From contig CANNHN010000017.1 of assembly GCA_947504725.1 (NCBI GenBank), positions 1 through 36,257 on the forward strand: a stretch of DNA of 36,257 nt. The letters are read 5' to 3'. Positions 1 through 8,845 of this stretch are shown in pieces. The stretch is from Bacteroidota bacterium (GTDB taxonomy: Bacteria; Bacteroidota; Bacteroidia; 2-12-FULL-35-15). Below the pieces are notes generated by a model. It saw only the letters and a list, made by a program, of their open reading frames with translations. It did not search any database and was not told the DNA's origin. Made by a program: the position numbers and the translations under genes. Position 1 is the first letter of the stretch, and each line of letters opens with the position of its first letter.

Positions 1-1566
1 ACAGGAGCAAAAGAAGAATTTCGTGATCAGAATAAAGAACGAACCTTAGAGTTGATTCATCAGTTGCGGAATGACAATTATCAGTTGAAAGATATTTCTA
101 TCCTGGTCCGTAAAAACACCGATGGAAGCGATATTGCGAACTATCTAACAGAAAACGGAATAGCCGTAATCTCATCCGATTCATTGTTGTTAAACAATTC
201 TGCAGAAATAAATTTTCTACATTCATTATTAAAATATTTATCCAATACGAGCGATACAATTATTCAAACAGAAATTTTAGAATATTTGTTAACTGCTAAA
301 TTGGTTTCTACAACTACTTTAGACGAAACACTTCAAAATAGAACAGGAATAAGTTCGATTCTGAAGACTGCAAATTTTGAGTTTAGCGTCACTCATCTAT
401 CTAAAATGGCTTTGTATGAGTTGTGTGAAGAGTTGATTAAGATATTTAAATTGAATGCTACTCCAAATGCCTATATCCAATTCTTTTTAGATGAAGTATT
501 GAATTATAGTATCAAGAAAAATAATAATCTGAACGATTTTATTGAATACTGGGAAGAGAAAAAGGAGAAAGCATCTTTAATTATCCCACAAGGAATGGAT
601 GCGGTGAACATTATGACCATTCATCGTTCCAAAGGGTTAGAATTTCCAGTTGTGATTTTGCCATTTTCAAATACAGAAAAAAAGAACGGCAAAAAGAATT
701 TATGGATTGATTTAGAGAATGAAAAACTTTCCAAATTGTCATCAGCAATAGTGCCAACGAATAAGAATCTGGAAGAAACAGAATTCGCACATTTGTATCA
801 AGATGAACAAAATAAATCCTTATTGGATAATTTGAATGTGATGTATGTTGGATTTACTAGGGCAGAAGAGCGGATGTATGTATTGTCAGGAATGCCGAGT
901 AAAAATCCTGCAAACTTTTCTTCTGTGAGTGATATGCTAGCTTATTATTATCAATCCACTAATGAATGGTCGGATGGAAAAAGCACATACACTTTTGGTG
1001 AAGAAGTAGTACACAAACAAAGTGCTAAGCAAAAAGAGACTTTGAATTATGAACTTTCAACTTTTAACTCCAACCGATGGAGAGAAAGTATTAAAATGCG
1101 TGCCGCAGCTCCGAGTATTTGGAATACAAATATGGCGGAAGTCAAAAAAGATTATGGAAATATTGTCCACACAGCCTTAGCAAAAGTTAAAGTGGCGGAA
1201 GATATTCAACCTGCTTTAAGTTCGATGTGTTCAGAAGGATTAATTACCAACCAAGAAATGGATGATTTAAAGATTACACTTTCTAAAATCCTTAAACTGC
1301 CTAAATTAGCTATCCATTTCGAAAAGGGATTACAAGTTAAAAACGAAGCGGAAATTGTTACTTCTAATGGAGAATTATACCGTCCGGATAGAGTTGTCAT
1401 AAAAGGCAAAAATGCAGTGATTATCGACTATAAAACTGGAGAAGAGCGCAAAAAGCACAAAGAACAGATCATAGGTTATTCTGACCTTTTAAGCCAAATG
1501 GGATACATTGTTACGGAGCGATTGCTTGTCTATATTGAAGATGAGAAGGTTGTCTCTGTTCAATAA
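1..1566 (+). CDS. AddA-like UvrD-family helicase/PD-(D/E)XK nuclease, 3' part
   Basis: The reading frame is open from base 1, so the gene starts before the window; 521 codons are visible. This is the C-terminal half of a RecB/AddA-type helicase-nuclease, which unwinds and trims double-strand DNA ends for recombination. Helicase motif V is at nt 613-660 (TIHRSKGLEFP) and motif VI at nt 835-873 (MYVGFTRAEER). The RecB-family nuclease follows at nt 1384-1440: PDR, then IIDYKTG, which supply the metal-binding Asp, Asp and Lys. A downstream QIIGYSDLL fits the QxxxY motif, so the nuclease looks intact. Walker A lies outside the window. The likely partner is the AddB-like gene at 4736-7633, unusually separated by three genes. 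Family assignment is firm; calling it AddA rather than another RecB-like enzyme is inference from that partner. Confidence 0.9.
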   Translation, partial: TGAKEEFRDQNKERTLELIHQLRNDNYQLKDISILVRKNTDGSDIANYLTENGIAVISSDSLLLNNSAEINFLHSLLKYLSNTSDTIIQTEILEYLLTAKLVSTTTLDETLQNRTGISSILKTANFEFSVTHLSKMALYELCEELIKIFKLNATPNAYIQFFLDEVLNYSIKKNNNLNDFIEYWEEKKEKASLIIPQGMDAVNIMTIHRSKGLEFPVVILPFSNTEKKNGKKNLWIDLENEKLSKLSSAIVPTNKNLEETEFAHLYQDEQNKSLLDNLNVMYVGFTRAEERMYVLSGMPSKNPANFSSVSDMLAYYYQSTNEWSDGKSTYTFGEEVVHKQSAKQKETLNYELSTFNSNRWRESIKMRAAAPSIWNTNMAEVKKDYGNIVHTALAKVKVAEDIQPALSSMCSEGLITNQEMDDLKITLSKILKLPKLAIHFEKGLQVKNEAEIVTSNGELYRPDRVVIKGKNAVIIDYKTGEERKKHKEQIIGYSDLLSQMGYIVTERLLVYIEDEKVVSVQ

Positions 1567-1610
1567 AAACCTCCATTCATCCCTAAAAATTGCCATTTAA
1601 CAAAATCATT

Positions 1611-1640
1611 TTGTCATATTAATGATTTGAGGTAAATTCG
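1611..1640 (+). promoter_or_regulatory. Predicted Bacteroidota-type promoter for the M13 peptidase gene
   Basis: TTG at 1611-1613, a 19-nt spacer, then TAAATTCG at 1633-1640. This is one base away from the TTG-N19-TAnnTTTG pattern. The ATG at 1660 lies 19 nt downstream of the box, which leaves a short leader. It separates transcription of the peptidase from the upstream helicase gene. Confidence 0.6.
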
Positions 1641-1659
1641 TTCTCAAATTAAAAAAGAC

Positions 1660-3714
1660 ATGCAAACTATTCTTAAACTTTCAGTAATTGCTACGGCACT
1701 AACTTTCGCATCCTGTGGTGGTGATGCTAAACATGATGAAGCTGTAAAGGCTCCAAATACAGGAATTGATACAAAGAACATCGATAGCACTGCTAGCCCA
1801 GTGAACGATTTTTATCAATTCGTAAATGGAAATTGGATGAAAAACAACCCTGTTCCTGAATCAGAAAGCCGTTGGGGTAGCTTTAATGAGTTGAACGAAA
1901 AGAATCTTGCTAAACTAAGAGCTATATTGGATGACGCAGCAAATGATAAATCGGCTGCTGCAGGAAGCAACAAGCAAAAAATTGGTGATTTTTATTCTGT
2001 TGCCAATGATTCAGTAAAATTAAATGCTGATGGAATTACTCCTTTAAAAGATGAATTTGCGGCTATTGATAATGTTAAGTCATCTGACGATTTAATCAAA
2101 GCTGTTGCGCACCTTCACCAAATTGGTGTAAATACAATGTTTGGTGGATACATCGGACAGGATCCTAAAATCAGTACTGAGATTATTACTCAACTTGGAC
2201 AAGGCGGTATTGCTTTGCCAGATAGAGATTATTATACTAATACTGATGAGCGTACCATCGGAATTCAAAATGCATATAAAAAACACATTGCAAACATGTT
2301 TGTGTTGCTTGGCGATAAGCCAGAAGTAGCAGAAAAAAACGCAAAAGTAGTTTATGGTATTGAAACAAATTTAGCGAAAGCGTCCATGACTAAAATCGAT
2401 ATGCGTAATCCAGAATTGATGTACAATAAAAAAACAGTGAAAGAATTAAGTGAATTGACTCCTAATTACAATTGGACACTTTATTTCGAATCAGCTGGAA
2501 TTAAAAACATAAATAATGTAATTGTTGGTCAGCCTGAATTTTTCAAAACTTTAAATGCTTCAATAAAATCAGTTTCTATCAATGATTGGAAAACGTATTT
2601 GCGTTGGGGATTGATTGATCAAACTGCAAGCAAGTTAAGCGACAACGTTGTGAACGAACATTTTGATTTTTATGGAAAAACATTATTGGGGATTCCAGCA
2701 TTGAAAGCTCGTTGGAAACGTTCATTCGAAGCAACGGATGCTTCTTTGGGTGATGCTCTTGGTCAAGTTTTTGTTGAAAAACATTTTACTCAAGCAAGTA
2801 AAGATAAAGTTGCTGAAATGGTAAAAAATCTAATTGCAGCTTATCGTGTTCGTATCGCTAGTCGAGAATGGATGAGTGAAGAAACTAAAAAGGCTGCGAA
2901 TTTAAAGTTGGACAAAGTGATGTTGAAATTAGGCTATCCTGATAAATGGAAAGATTATTCATCATTAGAGATTAAACGTGATTCATACGTTCAGAATTTT
3001 ATGCGTGCAAACACATACGGTTTTAAACAAATGGTTGACAAATTAGGTAAACCGGTTGATCGCTCAGAGTGGGGAATGACACCTCCAACTATTAATGCAT
3101 ACTATAATCCTTCTATGAACGAAATCGTTTTCCCTGCTGGAATTATGCAGCCGATTTTCTTTAATCCGGATGCTGATGATGCTGTGAACTATGGTTGTAT
3201 GGGTGCAATTATTGGTCATGAATTAACACACGGTTTTGATGATGAAGGAGCACAGTTTGATGCAGATGGAAACTTGAAAAATTGGTGGACAGAAACAGAT
3301 AAAGCGAATTTCAAAAAGAAAACAGATATGTTAATCAATCAATTTAACAGCTATATCGCAATTGATAGTATGCATGTTAGAGGCGAATTGACATTAGGTG
3401 AAAATATCGCTGATTTAGGTGGTTTAACCATTTCTTATTATGCATTGAAAAAATCAATGGAAGGCAAACCTGCTCCTGAGAAAATTGATGGCTTTACTGC
3501 TGAACAACGTTTCTTTATGTCGTGGGCACAAGGTTGGAGAGGAAATATGCGTCCAGAGTATTTAAAGAACATGGTGCAAACTAATCCTCACTCTCCTGGC
3601 AATTTCCGAGGAAATGGACCATTGAGTAATATGCAAGAATTTTATGATGCATTTGGCGTAAAAGAAGGTGATAAAATGTATCGCCCGAAAGCTGAAAGAG
3701 CAGAGATTTGGTAG
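1660..3714 (+). CDS. M13 family (neprilysin/PepO-like) zinc metallopeptidase, lipoprotein
   Basis: This 684-aa protein has the full length of the M13 family, which cleaves oligopeptides. The N-terminus is a lipoprotein signal peptide with Cys19 in ...LTFASCGG, so the enzyme is probably anchored in the outer membrane or on the periplasmic face. The catalytic region is complete: HELTH puts zinc ligands at H520 and H524 with catalytic E521, and GENIADLGG supplies the third ligand E581 and D585. The substrate-binding NAYY motif lies just upstream of the zinc site. The C-terminus ends in Trp, as in neprilysins. It has its own promoter at 1611-1640 and a terminator right after the stop. A role in peptide nutrition would fit the POT peptide transporter at 31220-32872, but they are not linked. 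Confidence 0.95.
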   Translation: MQTILKLSVIATALTFASCGGDAKHDEAVKAPNTGIDTKNIDSTASPVNDFYQFVNGNWMKNNPVPESESRWGSFNELNEKNLAKLRAILDDAANDKSAAAGSNKQKIGDFYSVANDSVKLNADGITPLKDEFAAIDNVKSSDDLIKAVAHLHQIGVNTMFGGYIGQDPKISTEIITQLGQGGIALPDRDYYTNTDERTIGIQNAYKKHIANMFVLLGDKPEVAEKNAKVVYGIETNLAKASMTKIDMRNPELMYNKKTVKELSELTPNYNWTLYFESAGIKNINNVIVGQPEFFKTLNASIKSVSINDWKTYLRWGLIDQTASKLSDNVVNEHFDFYGKTLLGIPALKARWKRSFEATDASLGDALGQVFVEKHFTQASKDKVAEMVKNLIAAYRVRIASREWMSEETKKAANLKLDKVMLKLGYPDKWKDYSSLEIKRDSYVQNFMRANTYGFKQMVDKLGKPVDRSEWGMTPPTINAYYNPSMNEIVFPAGIMQPIFFNPDADDAVNYGCMGAIIGHELTHGFDDEGAQFDADGNLKNWWTETDKANFKKKTDMLINQFNSYIAIDSMHVRGELTLGENIADLGGLTISYYALKKSMEGKPAPEKIDGFTAEQRFFMSWAQGWRGNMRPEYLKNMVQTNPHSPGNFRGNGPLSNMQEFYDAFGVKEGDKMYRPKAERAEIW

Positions 3715-3730
3715 TTTTGTTTGTGATTAA

Positions 3731-3768
3731 AAAAGCCTTGTTGTTTTTTACAGCAAGGCTTTTTTTTG
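3731..3768. terminator. Bidirectional intrinsic terminator between convergent genes
   Basis: A 10-bp stem (3734-3743 with 3751-3760, one G-T wobble) closes a 7-nt loop. It is followed by seven T on the plus strand and preceded by a run of A, so it can stop transcription both ways. It serves the M13 peptidase gene. It also overlaps the last codons of the minus-strand gene at 3748-3984, whose stop codon falls in the loop. Confidence 0.85.
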
Positions 3769-3984
3769 TTCATACTCGGCTTCATTTATTTCAAGCCAGT
3801 TCTCTTTATAATCAAAAGTCATATCATGAAGAAAATTTCTATCTGGCATAATGTTTACTTTAAATTGATTCAACACATACTTGCTTCCAATGATTTGAAT
3901 CTCTTCCCACTCTTTAGAAGATGTAATCTTAAAGAACGACTTTTCGTTTAAATATTTTCTGTATTGAGGATATTGAATCTCCAT
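3748..3984 (-). CDS. Hypothetical 78-aa protein
   Basis: I do not recognise this family. The product is a soluble-looking protein rich in aromatic and charged residues, with no signal peptide or membrane segment. The start ATG lies 2 nt after the stop of the secreted protein at 3987-4643, so the two are very likely cotranscribed. Its last five residues (KKALL) are encoded by the terminator stem, so the original C-terminus may have been shorter or different. The amino-acid composition looks like a real protein rather than a chance frame, and the tight spacing supports that. No function can be given. Confidence 0.6.
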   Translation of the reverse strand: MEIQYPQYRKYLNEKSFFKITSSKEWEEIQIIGSKYVLNQFKVNIMPDRNFLHDMTFDYKENWLEINEAEYEQKKALL

Positions 3985-3986
3985 AA

Positions 3987-4643
3987 TTAAAATTCAGGAC
4001 AATCAGTTGCACATTTTTTTCCTAAGCGCAATTTTTTTGCTTTGCCTTTCGTTTGTTGTTTTTGTTTGACAACTTTTGTTGTATTCAAATCTGCAGATTT
4101 TGTGGAAGCACTTTTTGAAGGTACTCTTTCTGATTTTTTTGAGGAAGCATTTTTTCCATCCTCTATATTAGTTTCTTGTTTTACTTCTGAAACTACTAAT
4201 TCTTCAGTTTGAATAACATCCATTGGTTTTGAATTTTCCACTTTTCCCTCTGAATGAGTAGGTTCAATAAATTCATCTTCTATTTCTTGCTCACGTATAG
4301 CCTTGCTAGTTTTGTTTTTCTTCTCTTTTAAAATAGGAGTAGGATTTTCTCTTTTACTTGCAGTATGAGCAGTTGTCGAAGTTGCCGTTTGTTCTTCTTT
4401 CGCGATTTCTCTTCCTCTTTTAGCAGGCGTTTTTACACTAGTATTCTTTGCATAAATGCTTTGATACTTCGGTTTTGAGAAATCACTATCTCCAGTTGTT
4501 CGTTTGCTTAGATATGCGTAGTCGTTGCTTGTATTACTTTTATTATTGGAACCCGGACAAGCATCTGATGCTTGTTTTACTTGGGCTGATTGCGACAAAC
4601 AGATGAATTGCGCAAGAATTAGAAGGGCGATGATTCTGTTCAT
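3987..4643 (-). CDS. Hypothetical secreted Lys/Ser/Thr-rich protein
   Basis: A 218-aa protein that I cannot assign to a family. Residues 1-20 form a signal peptide with likely cleavage near SQS-A20. The rest is low-complexity and probably disordered, rich in Lys, Ser, Thr and Glu, with no predicted membrane segment. After the signal peptide the only cysteines are C29 (ACPG) near the new N-terminus and C211 and C215 (CATDCPEF) at the very end, a layout that could allow a disulphide between the two ends. It is the first gene of a two-gene operon with the 78-aa gene and is divergent from the AddB-like gene 92 bp away. A periplasmic linker or surface protein is possible, but this is speculation. 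Confidence 0.65.
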   Translation of the reverse strand: MNRIIALLILAQFICLSQSAQVKQASDACPGSNNKSNTSNDYAYLSKRTTGDSDFSKPKYQSIYAKNTSVKTPAKRGREIAKEEQTATSTTAHTASKRENPTPILKEKKNKTSKAIREQEIEDEFIEPTHSEGKVENSKPMDVIQTEELVVSEVKQETNIEDGKNASSKKSERVPSKSASTKSADLNTTKVVKQKQQTKGKAKKLRLGKKCATDCPEF

Positions 4644-4735
4644 GATTTCTTTCTTTTACCAATAACGTACCAATATTACCAATTAGTATTTTTATATTTA
4701 CATTTTATAAGAATAATTTTAGAAATCCAGTATAA

Positions 4736-7633
4736 ATGCAATCATTCCTCGAAAAAACGGTAGACTATCTCCATACAAAATATGGAGACGATGTCAGCGA
4801 GTTATGTATTGTATTACCCAACAGACGTGCAGGTTTGTTCTTAAAAACGCACTTTTCCAAAAAGCTTAAAAAAACATTCTGGAGTCCGGAAATACTAGCC
4901 ACTGAAGATTTTGTTTCGCTTTTAGCTGAATTGGAGGTTGCAGACTCAACCACTTTGCTTTTCGAACTTTATGAAACAGTAAAACAAATCGGAAAAAGAG
5001 ATATTGAGACTTTTGATGAGTTTAGTAAGTGGGGACAAATATTACTGAGCGATTTGAATGAGATTGATAGATATTTGGTTGATCACAAACAACTTTTTGG
5101 TAACTTAAAAGATATCAAAGAATTAGAAGCTTGGAGTTTAAACTCAGAAGAAACTTTAACTGACTTTCAAAAGCAGTATCTGGAATTCTGGAAATTGCTA
5201 GGAGAATATTATAAAAATTTTTCGGAAAGATTATTGTCTCAACACCAAGCATATCAAGGAATGGCGTATCGTATTGTGGCCGACAATGTGGAGGAGCGTG
5301 TAGCAAAGCATCCTTGGAAGAAAATTATTTTTGCTGGATTCAATGCCTTGAATAAAGCAGAAGAAGAAATCATTGCAAAATTATTGAATACTGATAAAGC
5401 AGAAATTATTTGGGATACCGATTCGTATTACATCAATAATATCAATCAGGAAGCCGGAAGATTTATTCGAAAGTATAGACAATCTGGAAAGTTTTTAAAA
5501 TTACTTCCTTCTGATAAAGAATCAAGCGACAGAAATCTTACTATTGAAGAAACATTGCTTTCTACAGAGAAGAAAACCATTACAGTGATTGGTGCAGCTA
5601 AAAATGTAGCTCAGGCAAAGGTTGCTGGAAGTTTGGTAGAGGAAATAAAAAAAACGGATCCATTATTACAAGCAACAGCTATTGTACTTGCTGATGAGAA
5701 TTTATTATTTCCTGTATTACATTCTTTGCCAGAAAATTTAAAGGACATTAACGTTACAATGGGTTATCCATTGAAAAACACTCCCGTTGCTGGTTATTTT
5801 GATTTGGTTTTTGCAATGCACGAAAACGGATTGAAACTCGCGCAAGGAAAAGCGAATTATAGTTTTTATCATAGTGATGTTGTTAAATTGTTGAGTCACG
5901 CTTACACTGCAACTGCATTGTATACAGTCTCAAAAGAATATACCATTCGTCCGGTTTTACAAGCCATACAACAACGGAATATTGTTTTTATTGGTTTGAA
6001 AATGCTAAAGGCTATTTTCGAAGAATTTAAATGTGAAAAAGAATTTGAAGTTTTAAGTGGAATTTTTAAGCATTGGCAAACTCCTCCAGATGCCATTGAA
6101 TGCGTTCATTATTTAATTGAGATTTTAAAAAATGGAATTGTTCTTCAGCAAGATAAAAACGATGAGAACAAAGCAAGTTTAGAGTTGGAATATTTATTCG
6201 CGTTTACAAAAATAATTAAGAGAATACAAGTATTGATGGAACAATATCCCGAATCGGTTGGAGATTTGAAAACATTGAGAAGTATTGTCAATCAAATTGT
6301 GCGAAGTTCTACTTTGCCTTTCTATGGTGAGCCATTAATGGGTTTGCAAATAATGGGAATGTTAGAAACACGGACTCTTGATTTTGAAAATGTGATTTTG
6401 ATTTCTTGCAACGAAGATATTTTGCCGTCTGGTAAAGCAGTAAATTCATTCATCCCTTTTGAATTAAAACGTGTATTTGGTTTGCCAACTTATGGCGACA
6501 AAGATTCTATTTTCTCGTACCACTTTTACCGTTTATTGCAAAGAGCAACTAATATTCATTTGTTGTACAATACCGAAAGTGATGCACTGGGAAGCGGGGA
6601 GAAGAGTCGGTTTTTAACGCAACTGATTTATGAATTACCAAAAGTAAATCCGAATGTTACTATTACGGAGCAATTGGTAAGTATTCCAATCATTAATAAT
6701 GGTTCGGAGCATGAAATATCCATTGAAAAGTCGAATTCTGTTCTCGAAAAATTAAAGTTAAAATCGGAGACAGGTTTTTCTCCTTCTTTATTGAATATTT
6801 ATCGCAATTGTTCTTTGCAATTTTATTTCCATGCTATCGCTAAATTAAAAGAAGCAGAAGAAGTGGAAGAGACCATTGGTGCAGACACACTTGGGAATGT
6901 GATTCATGAAACATTAGAATCGTTTTACAAACCTTTAGTTGGAAAAAAACTTCAAGTGACGGATATTACAGAGATGAAAAAGAAAGTGGAGGAAACTACG
7001 TTGGCTTTTTTTAAGGTAAAGTATAGCGAAACTGAAGTGAGTTATGGGAAAAACTTATTGACCTTTAAAGTCGCGCTGAAGTTCATAAATAACTTTTTAG
7101 ATGCTGAAATTGGTAACATTCAAAAAGCAGAAAAAGAGGGTACACCAATTATCATCAAAGCATTGGAGCATGAATTGGAAAGTAATCTTTCGGTTGGTGA
7201 GCATACAATTAAAGTAAAAGGAACAGCTGATAGAATAGATACACTTGGTAGTACAACGCGTATTGTAGATTACAAAACGGGTTTAGCAGATAGCAAAGAA
7301 TTAAAGTTGGATGATTGGGATGATCTCAGAACCAATTCTGGATTGGCAAAAAGTTTTCAATTATTGACTTATGCATGGTTGTATCAAAAAGAAAATCCAG
7401 CGATCAAAGAAAATATTGTTTCTGGGATTATTACGTTTAGAGAATTGAGTGCAGGGTTAAAAACTGTGAAGGTTAATGATTCAGTTAATTTGAATATGGA
7501 TGTGCTAGCCGATTTTGAAAAACAGATGCTAGTACTGCTTTCTGAAATATTTGATACAAGTTTGCGTTTTACCCAGACAAAAGAGGTGGATAATTGTGAA
7601 TATTGTGCATTTAAAGGTATTTGCAATAGATAA
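4736..7633 (+). CDS. AddB-like PD-(D/E)XK nuclease
   Basis: A 965-aa protein of the AddB type, the partner of AddA in processing double-strand breaks. The N-terminal half resembles an inactivated helicase fold (LPNRRAGLFLK near residue 27). The C-terminal nuclease has GTADRID followed by RIVDYKTG. Around it are the four cysteines that hold a 4Fe-4S cluster in AddB: C692 (YRNCSLQ), then C954, C957 and C963, spaced CX2CX5C at the extreme C-terminus. The end of the protein is therefore complete. It starts 92 bp from the divergent secreted-protein gene and is followed directly by an inverted-repeat element. In most genomes addB adjoins addA; here the AddA-like gene ends 3.2 kb upstream. Confidence 0.9.
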   Translation: MQSFLEKTVDYLHTKYGDDVSELCIVLPNRRAGLFLKTHFSKKLKKTFWSPEILATEDFVSLLAELEVADSTTLLFELYETVKQIGKRDIETFDEFSKWGQILLSDLNEIDRYLVDHKQLFGNLKDIKELEAWSLNSEETLTDFQKQYLEFWKLLGEYYKNFSERLLSQHQAYQGMAYRIVADNVEERVAKHPWKKIIFAGFNALNKAEEEIIAKLLNTDKAEIIWDTDSYYINNINQEAGRFIRKYRQSGKFLKLLPSDKESSDRNLTIEETLLSTEKKTITVIGAAKNVAQAKVAGSLVEEIKKTDPLLQATAIVLADENLLFPVLHSLPENLKDINVTMGYPLKNTPVAGYFDLVFAMHENGLKLAQGKANYSFYHSDVVKLLSHAYTATALYTVSKEYTIRPVLQAIQQRNIVFIGLKMLKAIFEEFKCEKEFEVLSGIFKHWQTPPDAIECVHYLIEILKNGIVLQQDKNDENKASLELEYLFAFTKIIKRIQVLMEQYPESVGDLKTLRSIVNQIVRSSTLPFYGEPLMGLQIMGMLETRTLDFENVILISCNEDILPSGKAVNSFIPFELKRVFGLPTYGDKDSIFSYHFYRLLQRATNIHLLYNTESDALGSGEKSRFLTQLIYELPKVNPNVTITEQLVSIPIINNGSEHEISIEKSNSVLEKLKLKSETGFSPSLLNIYRNCSLQFYFHAIAKLKEAEEVEETIGADTLGNVIHETLESFYKPLVGKKLQVTDITEMKKKVEETTLAFFKVKYSETEVSYGKNLLTFKVALKFINNFLDAEIGNIQKAEKEGTPIIIKALEHELESNLSVGEHTIKVKGTADRIDTLGSTTRIVDYKTGLADSKELKLDDWDDLRTNSGLAKSFQLLTYAWLYQKENPAIKENIVSGIITFRELSAGLKTVKVNDSVNLNMDVLADFEKQMLVLLSEIFDTSLRFTQTKEVDNCEYCAFKGICNR

Positions 7634-7645
7634 TCATTCTTCGGA

Positions 7646-7776
7646 ACGTCATTGCGAGTTCCGCATTTTCGCGGGATGTGGCAATCACACCGATTGGAGA
7701 ACAGAGGTTTTTGATACTGCGATTACTTTCGAGGAAGACTGTTTTTGAGATTGCTTCGCTCTGCTCGCAATGACGT
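7646..7776. repeat. Inverted-repeat element, GTCATTGCGAG family, copy 1
   Basis: Perfect 13-bp terminal arms (ACGTCATTGCGAG at 7646-7658 and its complement at 7764-7776) enclose 105 bp. Each half folds by itself: ATTGC at 7651 pairs with GCAAT ending at 7685, and ATTGC at 7750 pairs with GCAAT ending at 7771. The first ~40 nt match copy 2 at 8711 almost exactly. No coding capacity is convincing. The element fills most of the gap between the AddB-like and sigma factor genes. Confidence 0.85.
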
Positions 7777-7853
7777 CCTTTCTTGTTAAATCTTCAAAAT
7801 TACAGGTATCTGTATCTTTCTTACATTTACCGCATTATTAACTAAACAAATTT

Positions 7854-8420
7854 GTGCCGGTGAGCTCTCATCATAAATCGGATATCGAAATTCAACAGGA
7901 ATTGCAGCTAATAGAAGCAGCAAAGGAAAATCCTGCGCGCTTCGGAGCCCTTTATGATAAGTATTATAAGTCGATTTTCGTTTTTGTCTACCGCAGAACT
8001 GACGATGAAGAAATTACAGCTGATATTACCTCACAGGTTTTTTTGAAAGCACTCATTAATATTAAGAAATACGAGCACAAAGGCGTTCCTTTTTCTGCAT
8101 GGCTTTTCAGAATTGCCTTTAATGAAATTAATATGTATTTTAGAAAAAATAATGCACAAAGAGTGGTGAGTTTGAGCCAAAACGGAATGGTGCAAATTGC
8201 TCAGGAAGTGGAGTTGGAGGAAAATACAGAAGGAATCAAACAAATGATGAGTGCTGTTAAACAATTAGATGCTTTAGAACTCCAATTAATAGAATTACGT
8301 TTTTTTGAAAAAAATTCCTTTGCCGAAGTTGGCGAGATTGTTGGTATAACAGAGAACAATGCGAAAGTGAAAGTCTATCGTATTTTAGATAAATTAAAAA
8401 AAGTGTTGAGCAAGAAATAA
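7854..8420 (+). CDS. ECF-type RNA polymerase sigma factor
   Basis: A 188-aa sigma-70 family protein of the extracytoplasmic-function type. The region 2 helices are visible at about residues 29-100 (ALYDKYYKSIFVFVYRR; VFLKALINIKKYE; PFSAWLFRIAFNEI). Region 4 with its helix-turn-helix lies at about 130-188 (QLIELRFFEKNSFAEVGEI, then NNAKVKVYRIL). The start is a GTG; a TAA lies 12 nt upstream in frame, so only GTG 7854 or GTG 7860 fit. The stop overlaps by one base the ATG of a small membrane protein, which may regulate it in place of a classic anti-sigma factor. Its targets cannot be read from the window. Confidence 0.9.
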   Translation: MPVSSHHKSDIEIQQELQLIEAAKENPARFGALYDKYYKSIFVFVYRRTDDEEITADITSQVFLKALINIKKYEHKGVPFSAWLFRIAFNEINMYFRKNNAQRVVSLSQNGMVQIAQEVELEENTEGIKQMMSAVKQLDALELQLIELRFFEKNSFAEVGEIVGITENNAKVKVYRILDKLKKVLSKK

Positions 8421-8671
8421 TGTCGAACCTGAAATTCAATATTGATAAACCCGATTTGCCAGACGAGCAGATTAACAAGCACAAGGACTTTAAGAAGCTG
8501 ATGTATAATTATCAATCAGCTACAACTCCTTTATACAAAACGCCACTTTATAAAAATAGAAAAGTGTTTATTGCTATTTTGTTGATTTTGTTGGTGATGT
8601 TTGTGATTATCGAAGCGCTGGAAAAAGGGGAGGAAGGGAAAGTTCCTGTGAAAGTGGAAGAAACTAAATAG
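8420..8671 (+). CDS. Small single-pass membrane protein coupled to the sigma factor
   Basis: An 83-aa protein translated from an ATG that overlaps the sigma factor stop (taATG), so translation is probably coupled. Residues 1-47 are charged and likely cytoplasmic. Residues 48-66 (KVFIAILLILLVMFVIIEA) form one membrane helix. The last 17 residues are charged and likely periplasmic. The topology is that of a membrane-tethered anti-sigma factor, but the cytoplasmic part is shorter than the zinc-binding or FecR-type domains and has no Cys or His motif. I infer a regulatory link from gene position only. Confidence 0.75.
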   Translation: MSNLKFNIDKPDLPDEQINKHKDFKKLMYNYQSATTPLYKTPLYKNRKVFIAILLILLVMFVIIEALEKGEEGKVPVKVEETK

Positions 8672-8710
8672 TTCTGATTGTTTTTGTCGCTACTGAATTG
8701 TTATTTATGC

Positions 8711-8812
8711 CGTCATTGCGAGTCCCGCATTTTCGCGGGATGTGGCAATCTCTCCTCAATGGTGGCATTTCTTATCATCGTGAGAGATTGCTTCACTTCG
8801 CTCGCAATGACG
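8711..8812. repeat. Inverted-repeat element, GTCATTGCGAG family, copy 2
   Basis: Perfect 12-bp terminal arms (CGTCATTGCGAG at 8711-8722, complement at 8801-8812) enclose 78 bp. Left hairpin: ATTGC at 8715-8719 pairs with GCAAT at 8745-8749, with an inner 6-bp stem TCCCGC/GCGGGA (8723-8728 with 8735-8740). Right hairpin: ATTGC at 8787-8791 pairs with GCAAT at 8804-8808. It lies in the same orientation as copy 1, so the two elements bracket the sigma factor operon. The 174-bp gap holds nothing else that I can support. Confidence 0.85.
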
Positions 8813-8845
8813 TTCTAATGGTGTAGACTCGAAATAATAGTGATT

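Noticed and set aside
7551-7748. 65-codon plus-strand open frame over the end of the AddB-like gene and repeat copy 1
   Set aside because: It is a shadow of the AddB-like gene in another frame and then reads through a palindromic repeat.
7646-8812. Composite transposon around the sigma operon
   Set aside because: No transposase is encoded between or beside the two repeats, and single copies of related elements occur elsewhere in the window.
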